Translations under genes and position numbers: made by a program
The notes under the pieces: generated by a model
What the model was told of the DNA's origin: nothing
The model's database searches: none
Seen by the model: the letters and a program-made list of their open reading frames with translations, nothing else
Part shown: one piece after another, positions 43,128-52,593 of the stretch
Numbering within the stretch: the first letter of the stretch is position 1
Layout: each line of letters begins with the position of its first letter
DNA from: Hwanghaeella sp964350445
GTDB taxonomy: Bacteria > Pseudomonadota > Alphaproteobacteria > UBA8366 > Aestuariispiraceae
Direction of reading: 5' to 3'
DNA: 64,000 nucleotides
Assembly (NCBI GenBank): GCA_964350445.1
Contig: CAYGKA010000008.1
Coordinates: forward strand, 53,958-117,957

Positions 43128-46100
43128 GTGAGCGACCGTCCCTCCCATCGCACGGCCTGGCCGGTTCAACCGGGAAAAAAGCGACGGTTTTCCCGCGCTC
43201 TTTTCTTGTCCAGTGCGTTCGCGGCGGCGCTCTTGGTGGCACCCGCGCCATCCTTGGCGCAGGAAACAATCGGAACCCGTGCCGGCGTCCATCCCGATTT
43301 CGGGCGGATCGTCTTCGACTGGCCCCGCGAGGTGGGGTTTGAGACGGCGCTGGAAGGCAATGACCTCGTCATCCGCTTCGACACTGCCTTACAAACTGAT
43401 TTCGCCAACATCCTCTCCAGTCTGGGCGAGTATGTGCAGGGCGCCTCGATCGAACAGGATGGGCGGACGGTCCGCTTCACCTTGGCGCGGCCAGTGACCA
43501 TCAATGGCTTCCGCAGCGGCACGGCAATCGCCATCGACATGCGGCCCACAGCGGAAGCCGGGGCAGCTGAGCAAACAGCCACGGCGCCAAGCTTGTCCGT
43601 CCGCGTCGGCCAGCATCCGACGTATACACGCATCGTCTTCGATTGGACCGACCCGACAGAGTATGCGGTTTCCAACGACAATGGGGCGATTACCGTTCGC
43701 TTCCAGCGACCCGCCCGGATCGACACCGCCGCCCTGGCGAGCCGGCTGCCGCAAGGCTTCGGGCAACCCCGCAGCGGGACACGCGGTGGAGAAACCGTTT
43801 TCATTCTGCCGATGCCGCAAGGCACGTCCGTCCGCGATCTCGTCTCTGACACGAAGGTTGTGATCGACCTGACACCGGGGGACGGCCCATTGCCGACCGA
43901 CGTGGCGCAGGTGAACGATCTGTTGCCCTCAGCGCAAACGGAAGCACCGGCCGCGCAGCCCCAATCATCGACGGAAACCATACAAGAACCAGCGACCGCC
44001 GCTCAGCCTTCCGCCGAGACAGCCGGCGAGCCGCCGGCGGCCGCAGCGGCAGCCGAACAGCCGGCTGACGCAACCACGGCGCCCCCCCCCTCCAGCGATG
44101 CCGCAACGGCCACGGCAGTCCCTGCCGAGGCGGAAGTGGCTGCCGCGCAGCAGCGCACGGAATCAGCTGAGGGGGTACAAGCTGGAGCCCCCGCCGGACC
44201 GGTCAGTCTGGCGCCGCCGGCCGACAATGCCGAGGCAAATGCGGAAGAAGAAGCCCGTAGAATTCTAGAAGCGGANNNNNNNNNNNNNNNNNNNNNNNNN
44301 NNNNNNNNNNNNNNNNNNNNNNNNNNNNNNNNNNNNNNNNNNNNNNNNNNNNNNNNNNNNNNNNNNNNNNNNNNNGCCGCCGAGAAGGCCGCACAAATCG
44401 CGGAGGAAACGCAGACCACCTCAACGGAAGCACCGGTCCAGGGAGAGGCGGCGCCGGAGCTGGAAACCAGGGTCAGAACGCCGGAACCGGAACAGCAGGG
44501 CCCCCAAACAGCAGAACAGTTGGCGACCGAGCAGGCGTTGCAGGACGGCACCATACAATATCTTCGGGGCGGAGAGGGTCGGCAGGTGACCCCGGATGGG
44601 CCGGCGCCCGTCAGTTTTTCCTTCGATTGGCCAGACGAAGTCGGTGCTGCCGTTTATCGCCGTGGGGAAAACATTTGGGTGGTCTTCGACCGGCACGCGC
44701 AACTGGACCTGATCCCGCTTCGTGAGCAGGGCGCCCCGCTACTCGACCGAGTCGAGCAACTGCCGATATCGGGCGCGACGGTCTTGCGCATGCGGGCGGA
44801 TGCGAGTGTCGCCCCTGTGGTGAAACTCGAAGGCTTTACATGGGTTGTGGATTTTCGGCTTCAACAATTCCCTCCCCGCGTTCAGGCAGAAATCCGCGCC
44901 GAGGCGGATCCGGACATCGGCCCCAAACTACTTTTCCCGACCGCCAATCCCGGAAACCTAGTGACCGTCCCGGACCCGGATGTGGGCGATACGCTTCTGG
45001 TTGCAACATATAGAGACCCCGGCATAGGCGTGGCCGGAACCCGAACCTATCCGGAATTCCGGGTTTTGGCATCGGCGCAGGGCGTTGTGGTTGAACCACA
45101 GGGCGACGACGTGTTGTTCGAACGCAGTTTCGACGGCTTCACCGTATCGGGCACCGACGGATTGCATATTTCCGCCGTATCCCCTGAAGCGCCCGTCAGC
45201 ACTGCGCAAAACTTCTCAGCCCGCCGATTGTTCAATTTCGAAGAATGGATTCGCGGCGGCCCGGGTGACTATCTCGCCGGCGAGTACGCTTTGCTGGCGT
45301 CGGTTACGGAAGTACCGGAAGAAAAACGAAACGACGCGCGGCTGGATCTGGTCAGGTTCTATGCCGCCCGCGACCGGGGAGCCGAGGCAACAGGTGTCCT
45401 GGACGTCGTCGAGTCGGAACAGGAATCCTATTTCAAGAAAGCCGATGCGCGCGCGCTTCGTGGGGTTGTCCGTGCCCTGAACAACGACCTGGAAGATGCC
45501 CGGCAGGATTTGAGCGACCCGCGACTTGACGGTTTCGCGGAGGCGGCCTTGTGGCGCGGCGCGGTCCTGGCAAGACTTGGCGATTGGAAGCAGGCTGCCG
45601 ATCAGTTCAAGGTCGCGGACTCCATTCTGCGTGATTATCCGTACCCGTTGAAAGCCAAGCTCGGATTATTGCGCGTCGAGACGGCTCTTTCGACGAGAGA
45701 TTTGCGTACCGCGAGCAGTTGGCTCGACGAGTTGGATGGCGCCGTCGATCAGTTGACCCGGGGCCAATACGCGGAACTACGCTATCACCAAGGCCGAGTG
45801 GCCCATGCTGGGAAGGACCTGGACCTGGCCAAGGACTTCTGGGCCGAACTGATCGATGGAGGCGACCTGAAATACGCCGCCCGCGCTGAATATCTGACAA
45901 TCAATTCGGAACGCAGGCAGGGGGATATCACCGACGACGAGGTGATCGACCGTCTGGAGCGGCTGCGGTTCAAATGGCGCGGCGACGAGTTTGAATTCAA
46001 CGTGCTGCGCAGGTTGGGTCAGGTCTATGTCGACAAAGGGGACTATTTCAACGGATTGAGTACTTGGCGGTTGGCCGTGACCTATTTCGCCGAAGATGCC

Positions 46101-46982
46101 GCGGCCAAGGAATTGGCACACGACATGACGGATTTGTTCCGGCGCCTGTATATCGATGGGGAGGCCGACAAGATGCCGCCCCTGCGGGCATTGTCGCTGT
46201 ACGACGAATTCCGGGAACTGACACCCTCCGGAAGCGAAGGGGATCTTCTGATCGAGCTGTTGGCCGCACGACTCGTCGATGTCGATCTACTGGAACGGGC
46301 GGCAAATCTTCTGGAACAACAGGTCGAATTCCGACTCCAGGGCGAGGAACGCGCCCGGGTCGGTGCTAAACTCGCCTTTATCAAGATACTCGACAACGAC
46401 CCGCTTGGGGCGGTCGAAGCCCTGAACAAGACCGAATTCCCGCAAATCGCAAGAGAGTTGGAAGACGATCGCCGCCGCCTGCAGGCAAAGGCCAACTACG
46501 AGCTCGATCGCGACGACGAAGCCATCAAGCTCCTCGCCGGGGATACAAGCGACGAAGCCGATATTCTTCGCCAGGACATTTACCGAAAGGCTGAGAATTG
46601 GACGGAGGCGGCGAAGGTTCTGCAACGCCTTTCCGGCGATCCGCCCGAAGAGGGAGATGAGATTCCCGAGCCCAACGCGCGGCATGTGGTCAATTGGGCC
46701 GTCGCACTGAAACTGGACAAGGACGATGCTGGCCTGGCCCAGATCAGGGAACTCTATGGGCCAGCCATGAATATTTCGCCCTTCCGCGATGTCTTCAACT
46801 ATATCGTCGCGCCGAACGACCAGGGCGGCGCCAGTTTGCAGGCCAGCCTGCAACAATTGGCGGGTGGCGACGGATTCAACGCCTTCATGGAGAACTATCG
46901 CGACAGGTTGCTGACACCTGCCCTCAATTCAGAGGAGCGTGCGCCCGTCACAAGCGGCAAGAACAATCTGAACCCGGCGTAA
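43128..46982 (+). CDS. Large periplasmic protein with beta repeats and TPR-like helices (gap inside)
   Basis: An about 1284-residue exported protein starting GTG right after the MotB-like stop. The signal peptide ends near SLAQE (residue 45). Three AMIN-like beta segments share an FDW core: GRIVFDWPREVGFE (about 60), TRIVFDWTDPTEY (about 168) and SFSFDWPDEVGAA (about 495). An Ala/Glu/Pro-rich linker (about 265-475) holds a 100-base assembly gap (residues 383-416). From about 700 to the end are repeated TPR-like helix pairs (AALWRGAVLARLGDWKQAADQFK, LRYHQGRVAHAGKDLDLAKDFW). Family name is not certain. The context implies a scaffold in the motor or envelope. Confidence 0.8.
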   Translation: MSDRPSHRTAWPVQPGKKRRFSRALFLSSAFAAALLVAPAPSLAQETIGTRAGVHPDFGRIVFDWPREVGFETALEGNDLVIRFDTALQTDFANILSSLGEYVQGASIEQDGRTVRFTLARPVTINGFRSGTAIAIDMRPTAEAGAAEQTATAPSLSVRVGQHPTYTRIVFDWTDPTEYAVSNDNGAITVRFQRPARIDTAALASRLPQGFGQPRSGTRGGETVFILPMPQGTSVRDLVSDTKVVIDLTPGDGPLPTDVAQVNDLLPSAQTEAPAAQPQSSTETIQEPATAAQPSAETAGEPPAAAAAAEQPADATTAPPPSSDAATATAVPAEAEVAAAQQRTESAEGVQAGAPAGPVSLAPPADNAEANAEEEARRILEAXXXXXXXXXXXXXXXXXXXXXXXXXXXXXXXXXXAAEKAAQIAEETQTTSTEAPVQGEAAPELETRVRTPEPEQQGPQTAEQLATEQALQDGTIQYLRGGEGRQVTPDGPAPVSFSFDWPDEVGAAVYRRGENIWVVFDRHAQLDLIPLREQGAPLLDRVEQLPISGATVLRMRADASVAPVVKLEGFTWVVDFRLQQFPPRVQAEIRAEADPDIGPKLLFPTANPGNLVTVPDPDVGDTLLVATYRDPGIGVAGTRTYPEFRVLASAQGVVVEPQGDDVLFERSFDGFTVSGTDGLHISAVSPEAPVSTAQNFSARRLFNFEEWIRGGPGDYLAGEYALLASVTEVPEEKRNDARLDLVRFYAARDRGAEATGVLDVVESEQESYFKKADARALRGVVRALNNDLEDARQDLSDPRLDGFAEAALWRGAVLARLGDWKQAADQFKVADSILRDYPYPLKAKLGLLRVETALSTRDLRTASSWLDELDGAVDQLTRGQYAELRYHQGRVAHAGKDLDLAKDFWAELIDGGDLKYAARAEYLTINSERRQGDITDDEVIDRLERLRFKWRGDEFEFNVLRRLGQVYVDKGDYFNGLSTWRLAVTYFAEDAAAKELAHDMTDLFRRLYIDGEADKMPPLRALSLYDEFRELTPSGSEGDLLIELLAARLVDVDLLERAANLLEQQVEFRLQGEERARVGAKLAFIKILDNDPLGAVEALNKTEFPQIARELEDDRRRLQAKANYELDRDDEAIKLLAGDTSDEADILRQDIYRKAENWTEAAKVLQRLSGDPPEEGDEIPEPNARHVVNWAVALKLDKDDAGLAQIRELYGPAMNISPFRDVFNYIVAPNDQGGASLQASLQQLAGGDGFNAFMENYRDRLLTPALNSEERAPVTSGKNNLNPA
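44276..44375. other. Assembly gap (100 N)
   Basis: Exactly 100 unknown bases inside the Ala/Glu-rich linker of the large periplasmic protein. The round number suggests a scaffolding placeholder, so the true length is unknown. The reading frame happens to continue across it, with matching Ala/Glu-rich sequence on both sides (EEARRILEA before, AAEKAAQIAEE after). Confidence 0.95.
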
Positions 46983-46992
46983 GGCACGACCG

Positions 46993-47646
46993 TCAGGCCG
47001 AAAGTACCCATACCTTAGCGTCGTCTTGGGGAAATTCGTCAGCAACCCTGCGCGCCACACGCAGAGTTCCGCGCTCTGGATCGAGCGTATTGTAGAATAG
47101 TATGGTCGGGCGTCCCAACGCGTCCGGTTCGGCGGGAAGGTATATCCGGCCTCGAAAAATATAGTACCCGGACGGCAGACAGTTGTTCTCCCATACGCAG
47201 ACCGGTGCCTTATGCCGCACCACCGCGTTGTAGATGCTGGTCAAATAATCCGCATAGGCCGGGTTCTTCGCTTCCTGAACGCTTTTACCTTTGAGGCTTT
47301 CCTCGAAGAACGCCTGTATGTCCGACCCGACCAAACGATACCGGAACTCCGGCTCCAGCGTATCGTCCTCGGGATAGGAAACCTCTATCAGGCCAAGGCT
47401 TCCAAGCGTGGCGAAAACCTGCATGGGATCGAAGTCACCGCGCGCCGGAAAGGACGAACCGTTGCGCAACGCCACCCAATACTCAAACAGATCCAACTGT
47501 TCTTGAAATGAAATCGACGCATGGAATTGATCCCGGTCAACTTGCGAGGGGATTACTCCAGCTACGAGCGAGCCGCCCCGTATACCGCCGGAATACTGTC
47601 CGCTCAGGGACGCGCCGTTGTCCTGGAATCCCGAAAATACCGCCAC
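46993..47646 (-). CDS. PAS_5-type domain protein
   Basis: A 217-residue protein with an N-terminal extension of about 60 residues and a PAS_5-type core. The core is FRYRLVGSDIQAFFEESLKGKSVQEAKN, then YNAVVRHKAPVCVWEN and the strand GRIYLPAEPDALGRPTILFYNTL. The start is taken as GTG at 47646; a later start is possible. It converges tightly on the large periplasmic protein gene (10 bases between stops). No output domain is visible. Confidence 0.75.
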   Translation of the reverse strand: MAVFSGFQDNGASLSGQYSGGIRGGSLVAGVIPSQVDRDQFHASISFQEQLDLFEYWVALRNGSSFPARGDFDPMQVFATLGSLGLIEVSYPEDDTLEPEFRYRLVGSDIQAFFEESLKGKSVQEAKNPAYADYLTSIYNAVVRHKAPVCVWENNCLPSGYYIFRGRIYLPAEPDALGRPTILFYNTLDPERGTLRVARRVADEFPQDDAKVWVLSA

Positions 47647-47749
47647 GGTTCCGCGTCCTCATGGTCAAGTTCAAGTACCGATATAACCGTCCATAACACA
47701 ATGATGCGGAATGAAGCAAAGCGACTAAAATGCGGCACGCATCCCCGTT

Positions 47750-49012
47750 CTAGGCGCGCAGCAGCTTCAGCGTCGCCGCCGCCATCACTTTCATCGACGT
47801 CACCATCGCGTCAACCTCGATATACTCATCCGGCTGATGGGCCAGGTCCAGAATGCCCGGGCCATAAGCAATACAGTCCTTCAACTGCCCAATCCTGAAA
47901 ATGTGCTTCTGATCGTATGTGCCGGGCGAGCATATCGCTTCCGCCGGACGACCGAATTGGCGTTCGATCTCCTCCGCGATCGCGCGCACGACCGGCGCAT
48001 CGCTATCGGTTAGGGTCGGTTCAAATTCCATGATGTCCCGGACATCGTATCTGAATCCGGGCCGGTTGGCGGACAGACGATCAAGGATAGCGATGACCTC
48101 ACCCTTCACCTGTTCCAGTGGTTCTTCGATCAGGAAACGCCTATCCAGGATCATGGAGCAGAGATCCGGCACCAGCGAACTCGGCAGACCGTTGAATCCG
48201 TCCGGCAGGCCGCCATGGATGGACGCGATGTTCAAGCTGGATTGCCTGGCCCCTTCCGGAACGACGGGCATGTCGGTCCGGCGCGACGCCAGAGCCGGAT
48301 AGAGATCTTTTTCCAACGCCTCTAGGAATGCGCCCATATGCCGGACAGCGCAGTCGCCCAGGAAGGGCATCGATCCATGGGCGATATGACCGTGGGTCTT
48401 CACTTCCGCCCACCAAACACCGCGATGGCCGATACAGACACGGTCGACATTGAGCGGTTCGGGAATAATGACATGATCGACACGCGGACGGCTGAAGAAG
48501 CCTTTTTCCGCCAGATAGGCGACGCCACCGAAGCCGCCGGTCTCCTCATCGACGGTACCCGAAATCTCGATTGCTCCCGGAAAGTTCAGACCTTCCTGAA
48601 GGATCGCTTCCGCCGCGACGATCGCCGAGGCCAACCCACCCTTCATGTCGCAGGTGCCGCGGCCATATATCTTTCCGTCTTCGAGTTCCGCGCCATAGGG
48701 ATCCCTCGTCCACCCTTCGCCCGGCTCCACAACGTCGATATGACCGTTGAAATGGATGCAGGGGCCCGGCCGGCTTCCTTGGATGCGGGCGACGATATTC
48801 GTGCGGGGATGTTTCTCGGAATCGCCCGGCGTTCCTACGCCACGTTCGTAAACGACGTCGAACCCTGATTTGCGCAGGCGGTCACCTATCAGTTCCGCGC
48901 AGGGCGTGTAGGCGTCCCCCGGCGGATTGACGGTCGGTATCCGAACCAATTCCTGCGTCAACGATACGACATCGTCGCGCAAATCATCTATGCGGTTGAA
49001 CAGGCTTTCCAA
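47750..49012 (-). CDS. M20 family deacylase (ArgE/DapE-type)
   Basis: A cytoplasmic zinc hydrolase of the acetylornithine deacetylase/succinyl-diaminopimelate desuccinylase family. Zinc ligands are seen in IHFNGHIDVVEPGEGW (His, Asp), GRGTCDMKGGLAS (Asp) and GTVDEETGGFG (catalytic and ligand Glu), with a final His in GTYDQKHIFRIG-type sequence. The dimerisation domain has HGSMPFLGDCAV. Length 420. A TTG start is preceded by AAGGGG. The exact N-acyl substrate cannot be told from sequence. Confidence 0.9.
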   Translation of the reverse strand: MESLFNRIDDLRDDVVSLTQELVRIPTVNPPGDAYTPCAELIGDRLRKSGFDVVYERGVGTPGDSEKHPRTNIVARIQGSRPGPCIHFNGHIDVVEPGEGWTRDPYGAELEDGKIYGRGTCDMKGGLASAIVAAEAILQEGLNFPGAIEISGTVDEETGGFGGVAYLAEKGFFSRPRVDHVIIPEPLNVDRVCIGHRGVWWAEVKTHGHIAHGSMPFLGDCAVRHMGAFLEALEKDLYPALASRRTDMPVVPEGARQSSLNIASIHGGLPDGFNGLPSSLVPDLCSMILDRRFLIEEPLEQVKGEVIAILDRLSANRPGFRYDVRDIMEFEPTLTDSDAPVVRAIAEEIERQFGRPAEAICSPGTYDQKHIFRIGQLKDCIAYGPGILDLAHQPDEYIEVDAMVTSMKVMAAATLKLLRA

Positions 49013-49091
49013 AACGAACCCCTTGCTATTCCCTTATCCATGGTCGCGATAACTGCGTGGGCTGGCAAGCCTGCCAAACCGGATTTCGATC

Positions 49092-49805
49092 ATGAAACAG
49101 CAAGAGCTCCTATCCTCACTCATCCCCGAAAGCGCCCCGGAACCCGCGACACGCATCGCCATCGGCATCAATTGGACGCTGGTCGACAGTTCCATCGGCA
49201 CCGGTGTTGTCCATACGCCCGTAAAATCCCTGCAGGGCTGCGCACCGATCGCAGAGGCCGGAACGCTGAAAGGCCGTTCGCTGCGGGAATTGATGGACCT
49301 GACGTCGGACCCCAACCCTCTGGCACGGGCCGTCGGCTTCGCCGCCGTGAACGCTTATTGGAACCGCCGCGACGTGACCGGCGACCCGGTCAACGGATTG
49401 GATCTGGTGGAGGACCGCGGGCACAGGACAGTCATTATCGGCCGCTTTCCCAGATTGGACAAAAGAGCACCCGGCGCGGCCGTCATCGAACGCAATCCAG
49501 GCCCCGGTGACTTCCCTGAGGAAGCCGCGGCAACGTTGATCCCCCGCGCGGAAATCCTGGTCATCACCGCGTCCGCTTTGTCGAACGGGTCGCTGACAGG
49601 CTTGCTGAACTTGCGCCAAGGCGCCCATACAATCCTCGTCGGTCCAGGAACACCGCTTTGCCCGGCCCTTTTCACGCACGGTATCGACGTTCTGGCCGGT
49701 CTTCGCGTGGACACGCCGGAAAAGGCCGAACAGGCGGTCATGGAAGGCGGCGCAGAAAAAGCCATGCGAGCGGCCGGAACCATGGTTACCCTGGTGCGTC
49801 CGTGA
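49092..49805 (+). CDS. DUF364/DUF4213 protein
   Basis: A 237-residue protein with the N-terminal DUF4213-like part (IGINWTLVDSSIGTGVVHTP) and the C-terminal DUF364 Rossmann-like half (TVIIGRFPRLDKRAPGAAVIERNPGPGDFP, then ILVITASALSNGSLTGLL). The family is annotated as putative heavy-metal chelators or cofactor-related, but no activity is established. It diverges from the M20 gene and is followed by an MFS gene in the same direction. Confidence 0.82.
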   Translation: MKQQELLSSLIPESAPEPATRIAIGINWTLVDSSIGTGVVHTPVKSLQGCAPIAEAGTLKGRSLRELMDLTSDPNPLARAVGFAAVNAYWNRRDVTGDPVNGLDLVEDRGHRTVIIGRFPRLDKRAPGAAVIERNPGPGDFPEEAAATLIPRAEILVITASALSNGSLTGLLNLRQGAHTILVGPGTPLCPALFTHGIDVLAGLRVDTPEKAEQAVMEGGAEKAMRAAGTMVTLVRP

Positions 49806-49893
49806 CATCCATAATTCGACATACATCGAAACGTTTACGCATTTTGTTCAGGCAATCATACGGTCCAGACCCCGATGACGGAGCGTTTTCGGT

Positions 49894-51126
49894 ATGATGT
49901 CTTTTTTCGGTTGGCGCGTCGTCGCCGCCGCCTCAACAATCGCCATGTTCGGTTGGGGCCTCGGCCTCTACGGACCGCCGATCTACCTTCAAACGGTCGT
50001 CGATCGCACCGGTTGGCCCGTCGCCTTGGTGTCGGCGGCGGTCACGGTTCATTTCCTGGTCGGTGCGGCAACAGTAGCCAGCATGCCGGCCCTCTATGGG
50101 CGGTTCGGTCCCGTTCGCACGACCGCGTTCGGCGTTGTCGCGCTGGCGGCAGGCGTCATGGGTTGGGCGCTTTGTGATCGCCCTGCGCTCCTGTTCCTGT
50201 CCGCTGCCATAACCGGGTCCGGATGGGCAACCATGGGCGCAGTCGCACTGAACGGTTTCGTTTCCCCTTGGTTCGTAAGGCGCCGCCCCTTCGCTCTGTC
50301 CCTGGCCTATAACGGGGCAACTTTGGGCGGCGTGATCATGACGCCGGTCTGGGTCCTGTCGATCGATGCTCTGGATTTCAGCGGGGCGGCGCTTGTCATC
50401 GGCAGCGTCATGATCGCCGTCGTCTTTACCCTGCTTGCGGCCGTCCTGTCGAAACGCCCGCGGGATGTGGGTCAATACCCAGATGGCGGCGGCGTCGAAA
50501 GCGACCCGGCCCGACAGACCAACGCCCCGGCAATCCCCATGTTGCGCCGGAACCGAACCTTCCTGACGCTCGCAGCCGCGATGTCGATCGGGCTGTTCGC
50601 TCAAGTCGGCCTGCTTGCCCACCTCTATTCTCTGCTCGGCCCCATCCTGGGCGACATCAATGCCGGATATCTATTGAGCGGCGCTACGGCCTGCGCGGTG
50701 CTGGGCCGCAGCCTGTTCGGCTGGTTGATGCCACCAGAAGCCAACCGCCGCAGTGTCGCCGCGCTGAGCTATGGCGTTCAGATCATCGGCTGTCTGTGCC
50801 TCATCCCAGGCCTTTCCGGCACGGACTGGCTGGCGGTCGCCGGGGTCTTGCTGTTCGGATTTGGGATCGGGAACGCGACATCCCTACCACCACTGATCGT
50901 TCAGGCGGAGTTCCCGGAAGTGCAAGTTCAGAAAGTCGTGTCCCTGATCATATCCGCGTCCCAGGGAACTTTCGCATTCGCGCCCGCCATCTTTGGATTG
51001 TTGCGTGACACCGGAAAAACCCTGTCCTTCGCAGAAGGCCCGGCCTTGGCGATCCTCACCGCCACTGTCTTCGCCCTTGCGATATGCTGCTTCCTGCTGG
51101 GCGGCGGGAAAAAACAGGTGGTCTAG
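49894..51126 (+). CDS. MFS transporter
   Basis: A 410-residue inner-membrane protein with about twelve hydrophobic segments in two halves. The central loop is acidic (residues about 190-215, DVGQYPDGGGVESDP). The architecture and the N-terminal GWGLGLYGPPIYLQTVVDRTGW resemble monocarboxylate/oxalate-type MFS carriers. The substrate is unknown. It follows the DUF364 gene by 88 bases, possibly in the same transcript, and converges on mgtE with a 4-base stop overlap. Confidence 0.88.
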   Translation: MMSFFGWRVVAAASTIAMFGWGLGLYGPPIYLQTVVDRTGWPVALVSAAVTVHFLVGAATVASMPALYGRFGPVRTTAFGVVALAAGVMGWALCDRPALLFLSAAITGSGWATMGAVALNGFVSPWFVRRRPFALSLAYNGATLGGVIMTPVWVLSIDALDFSGAALVIGSVMIAVVFTLLAAVLSKRPRDVGQYPDGGGVESDPARQTNAPAIPMLRRNRTFLTLAAAMSIGLFAQVGLLAHLYSLLGPILGDINAGYLLSGATACAVLGRSLFGWLMPPEANRRSVAALSYGVQIIGCLCLIPGLSGTDWLAVAGVLLFGFGIGNATSLPPLIVQAEFPEVQVQKVVSLIISASQGTFAFAPAIFGLLRDTGKTLSFAEGPALAILTATVFALAICCFLLGGGKKQVV

Positions 51127-52538
51127 AGCAGGACGGTCGCGGCAAGGCCGAGGAAGGCGAAGAACCCGACCACGTCGGTTACGGTCGTCAGCACGACGGT
51201 CGAGGCAACCGCCGGGTCGATCTTCAACCGGTCCAACGCCAAGGGGATCATCGTGCCGGCAAAACCGGCGATCAACAGGTTCACGAGCATCGCGACCGCA
51301 ATGACCATCCCAATCATCGGATCGTCGAACCAGAACCAGACAAGTCCACCCATGATAAGCGCGAAGACGATGCCGTTGACGCCGCCGACGAGAATTTCCT
51401 TCAACACGATGCGCATGGCATTGGCGGGCGTCAGTTCGTTAACCGCCAGCGCGCGCACCGCAACGGTCAATGTCTGCGTCCCTGCATTGCCGCCCATGGA
51501 GGCGACGATGGGCATGAGAACCGCAAGAGCGACGATCTGCGCGATCGTTGCCTCGAAGACCGATATCACCAAGCTTGCGAGGATCGCGGTCAACAGGTTC
51601 ACGAAGAGCCAGGAGAACCGTAGGCGCGTCGTCTCCGCCACGTCTGAATAGAAGTCATCCTCCCGCACCCCGCCGAGTTTCAGGATGTCATCCTCATGCT
51701 CCTCGTCCAAAACGTCGACGACGTCGTCGATGGTGATGGAGCCGAGCAACCGTCCGCTATCGTCCACGACAGGCGCTTCCGTCAACGCGTATTGGCGGAA
51801 GAAAAAGGCCACGTCTTCCTGGTCCATGTTCACCGGGATCAGTTTCGGATCCGGATTCATGATTTCGTTGAGCGCCACCGGCCGCCGGGTGCTCAGCAGT
51901 TTTGAAAGCTGCAGCGTGCCGACGGGTTTCCGGCTGGGGTCAATTACGATCAGATTGTAGAAATCATCGGGCAACTCGCTCTCGTCGGAGCGCATGTAGT
52001 CGATGGTTTGGCCGACGCTCCAGAATTCCGGGACCGTCACGGCCTCGTGCCGCATCAACCTGCCGGCGCTGTCTTCCGGGTAGGAAAGGCCTTGCTGGTA
52101 GATCAGCCTGTCATCGGCCGGCAGGGCATCCAGCAGTTCCTGCTGGTCCGCCTCGTCCAAGTCTTCCAGCAGATCGATCGCGTCGTCGGTCTCCATATCG
52201 GTGACCAGACTGGCGAGGTGATCCGTATCCAGATAATCGACAATGTCCTCGCGGACCGAATAATCCATATAGGCGAGGATTTCCGGATCCATCTCCTTGC
52301 CGAGGGCATCGACAATGGTTTCCCGCTCACCGCTGGTGAGCCGTTCCATGAGATCCGCGATATCGGCTGCGTGGAGCGGTTCCAGGAGATCCCGGATCCG
52401 CCCCTGGTCGTTCGCGGACAAGGCCTCATCGACCGCGTCCGCGACTTCCTCGGTCAGGCCGTAGAGGTCGTCGAACGCGTCGTCCGCTTCTGTACCGGTC
52501 GGCTTCTCGCCGACCGGCTTTTCCTCCACATCAGCCAT
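51123..52538 (-). CDS. mgtE: Magnesium transporter MgtE
   Basis: An inner-membrane Mg2+ channel gated by cytoplasmic Mg2+ binding. The N-terminal helical domain has LLEPLHAADIADLMERLTSGER. Paired CBS domains follow (about 145-270, including LPDDFYNLIVIDPSRKPVGTL and DVAFFFRQYALTEAPVVDDSGRLLGSITIDDVVD). Five membrane segments make up the rest, with the pore signature NAGTQTLTVAVRALA. Length 471 is normal. Confidence 0.95.
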   Translation of the reverse strand: MADVEEKPVGEKPTGTEADDAFDDLYGLTEEVADAVDEALSANDQGRIRDLLEPLHAADIADLMERLTSGERETIVDALGKEMDPEILAYMDYSVREDIVDYLDTDHLASLVTDMETDDAIDLLEDLDEADQQELLDALPADDRLIYQQGLSYPEDSAGRLMRHEAVTVPEFWSVGQTIDYMRSDESELPDDFYNLIVIDPSRKPVGTLQLSKLLSTRRPVALNEIMNPDPKLIPVNMDQEDVAFFFRQYALTEAPVVDDSGRLLGSITIDDVVDVLDEEHEDDILKLGGVREDDFYSDVAETTRLRFSWLFVNLLTAILASLVISVFEATIAQIVALAVLMPIVASMGGNAGTQTLTVAVRALAVNELTPANAMRIVLKEILVGGVNGIVFALIMGGLVWFWFDDPMIGMVIAVAMLVNLLIAGFAGTMIPLALDRLKIDPAVASTVVLTTVTDVVGFFAFLGLAATVLL

Positions 52539-52593
52539 AAATGACCGCCTTCCATCGGTTCAGCTCCGCAAGCTATGCCGACCGACCCAATGA

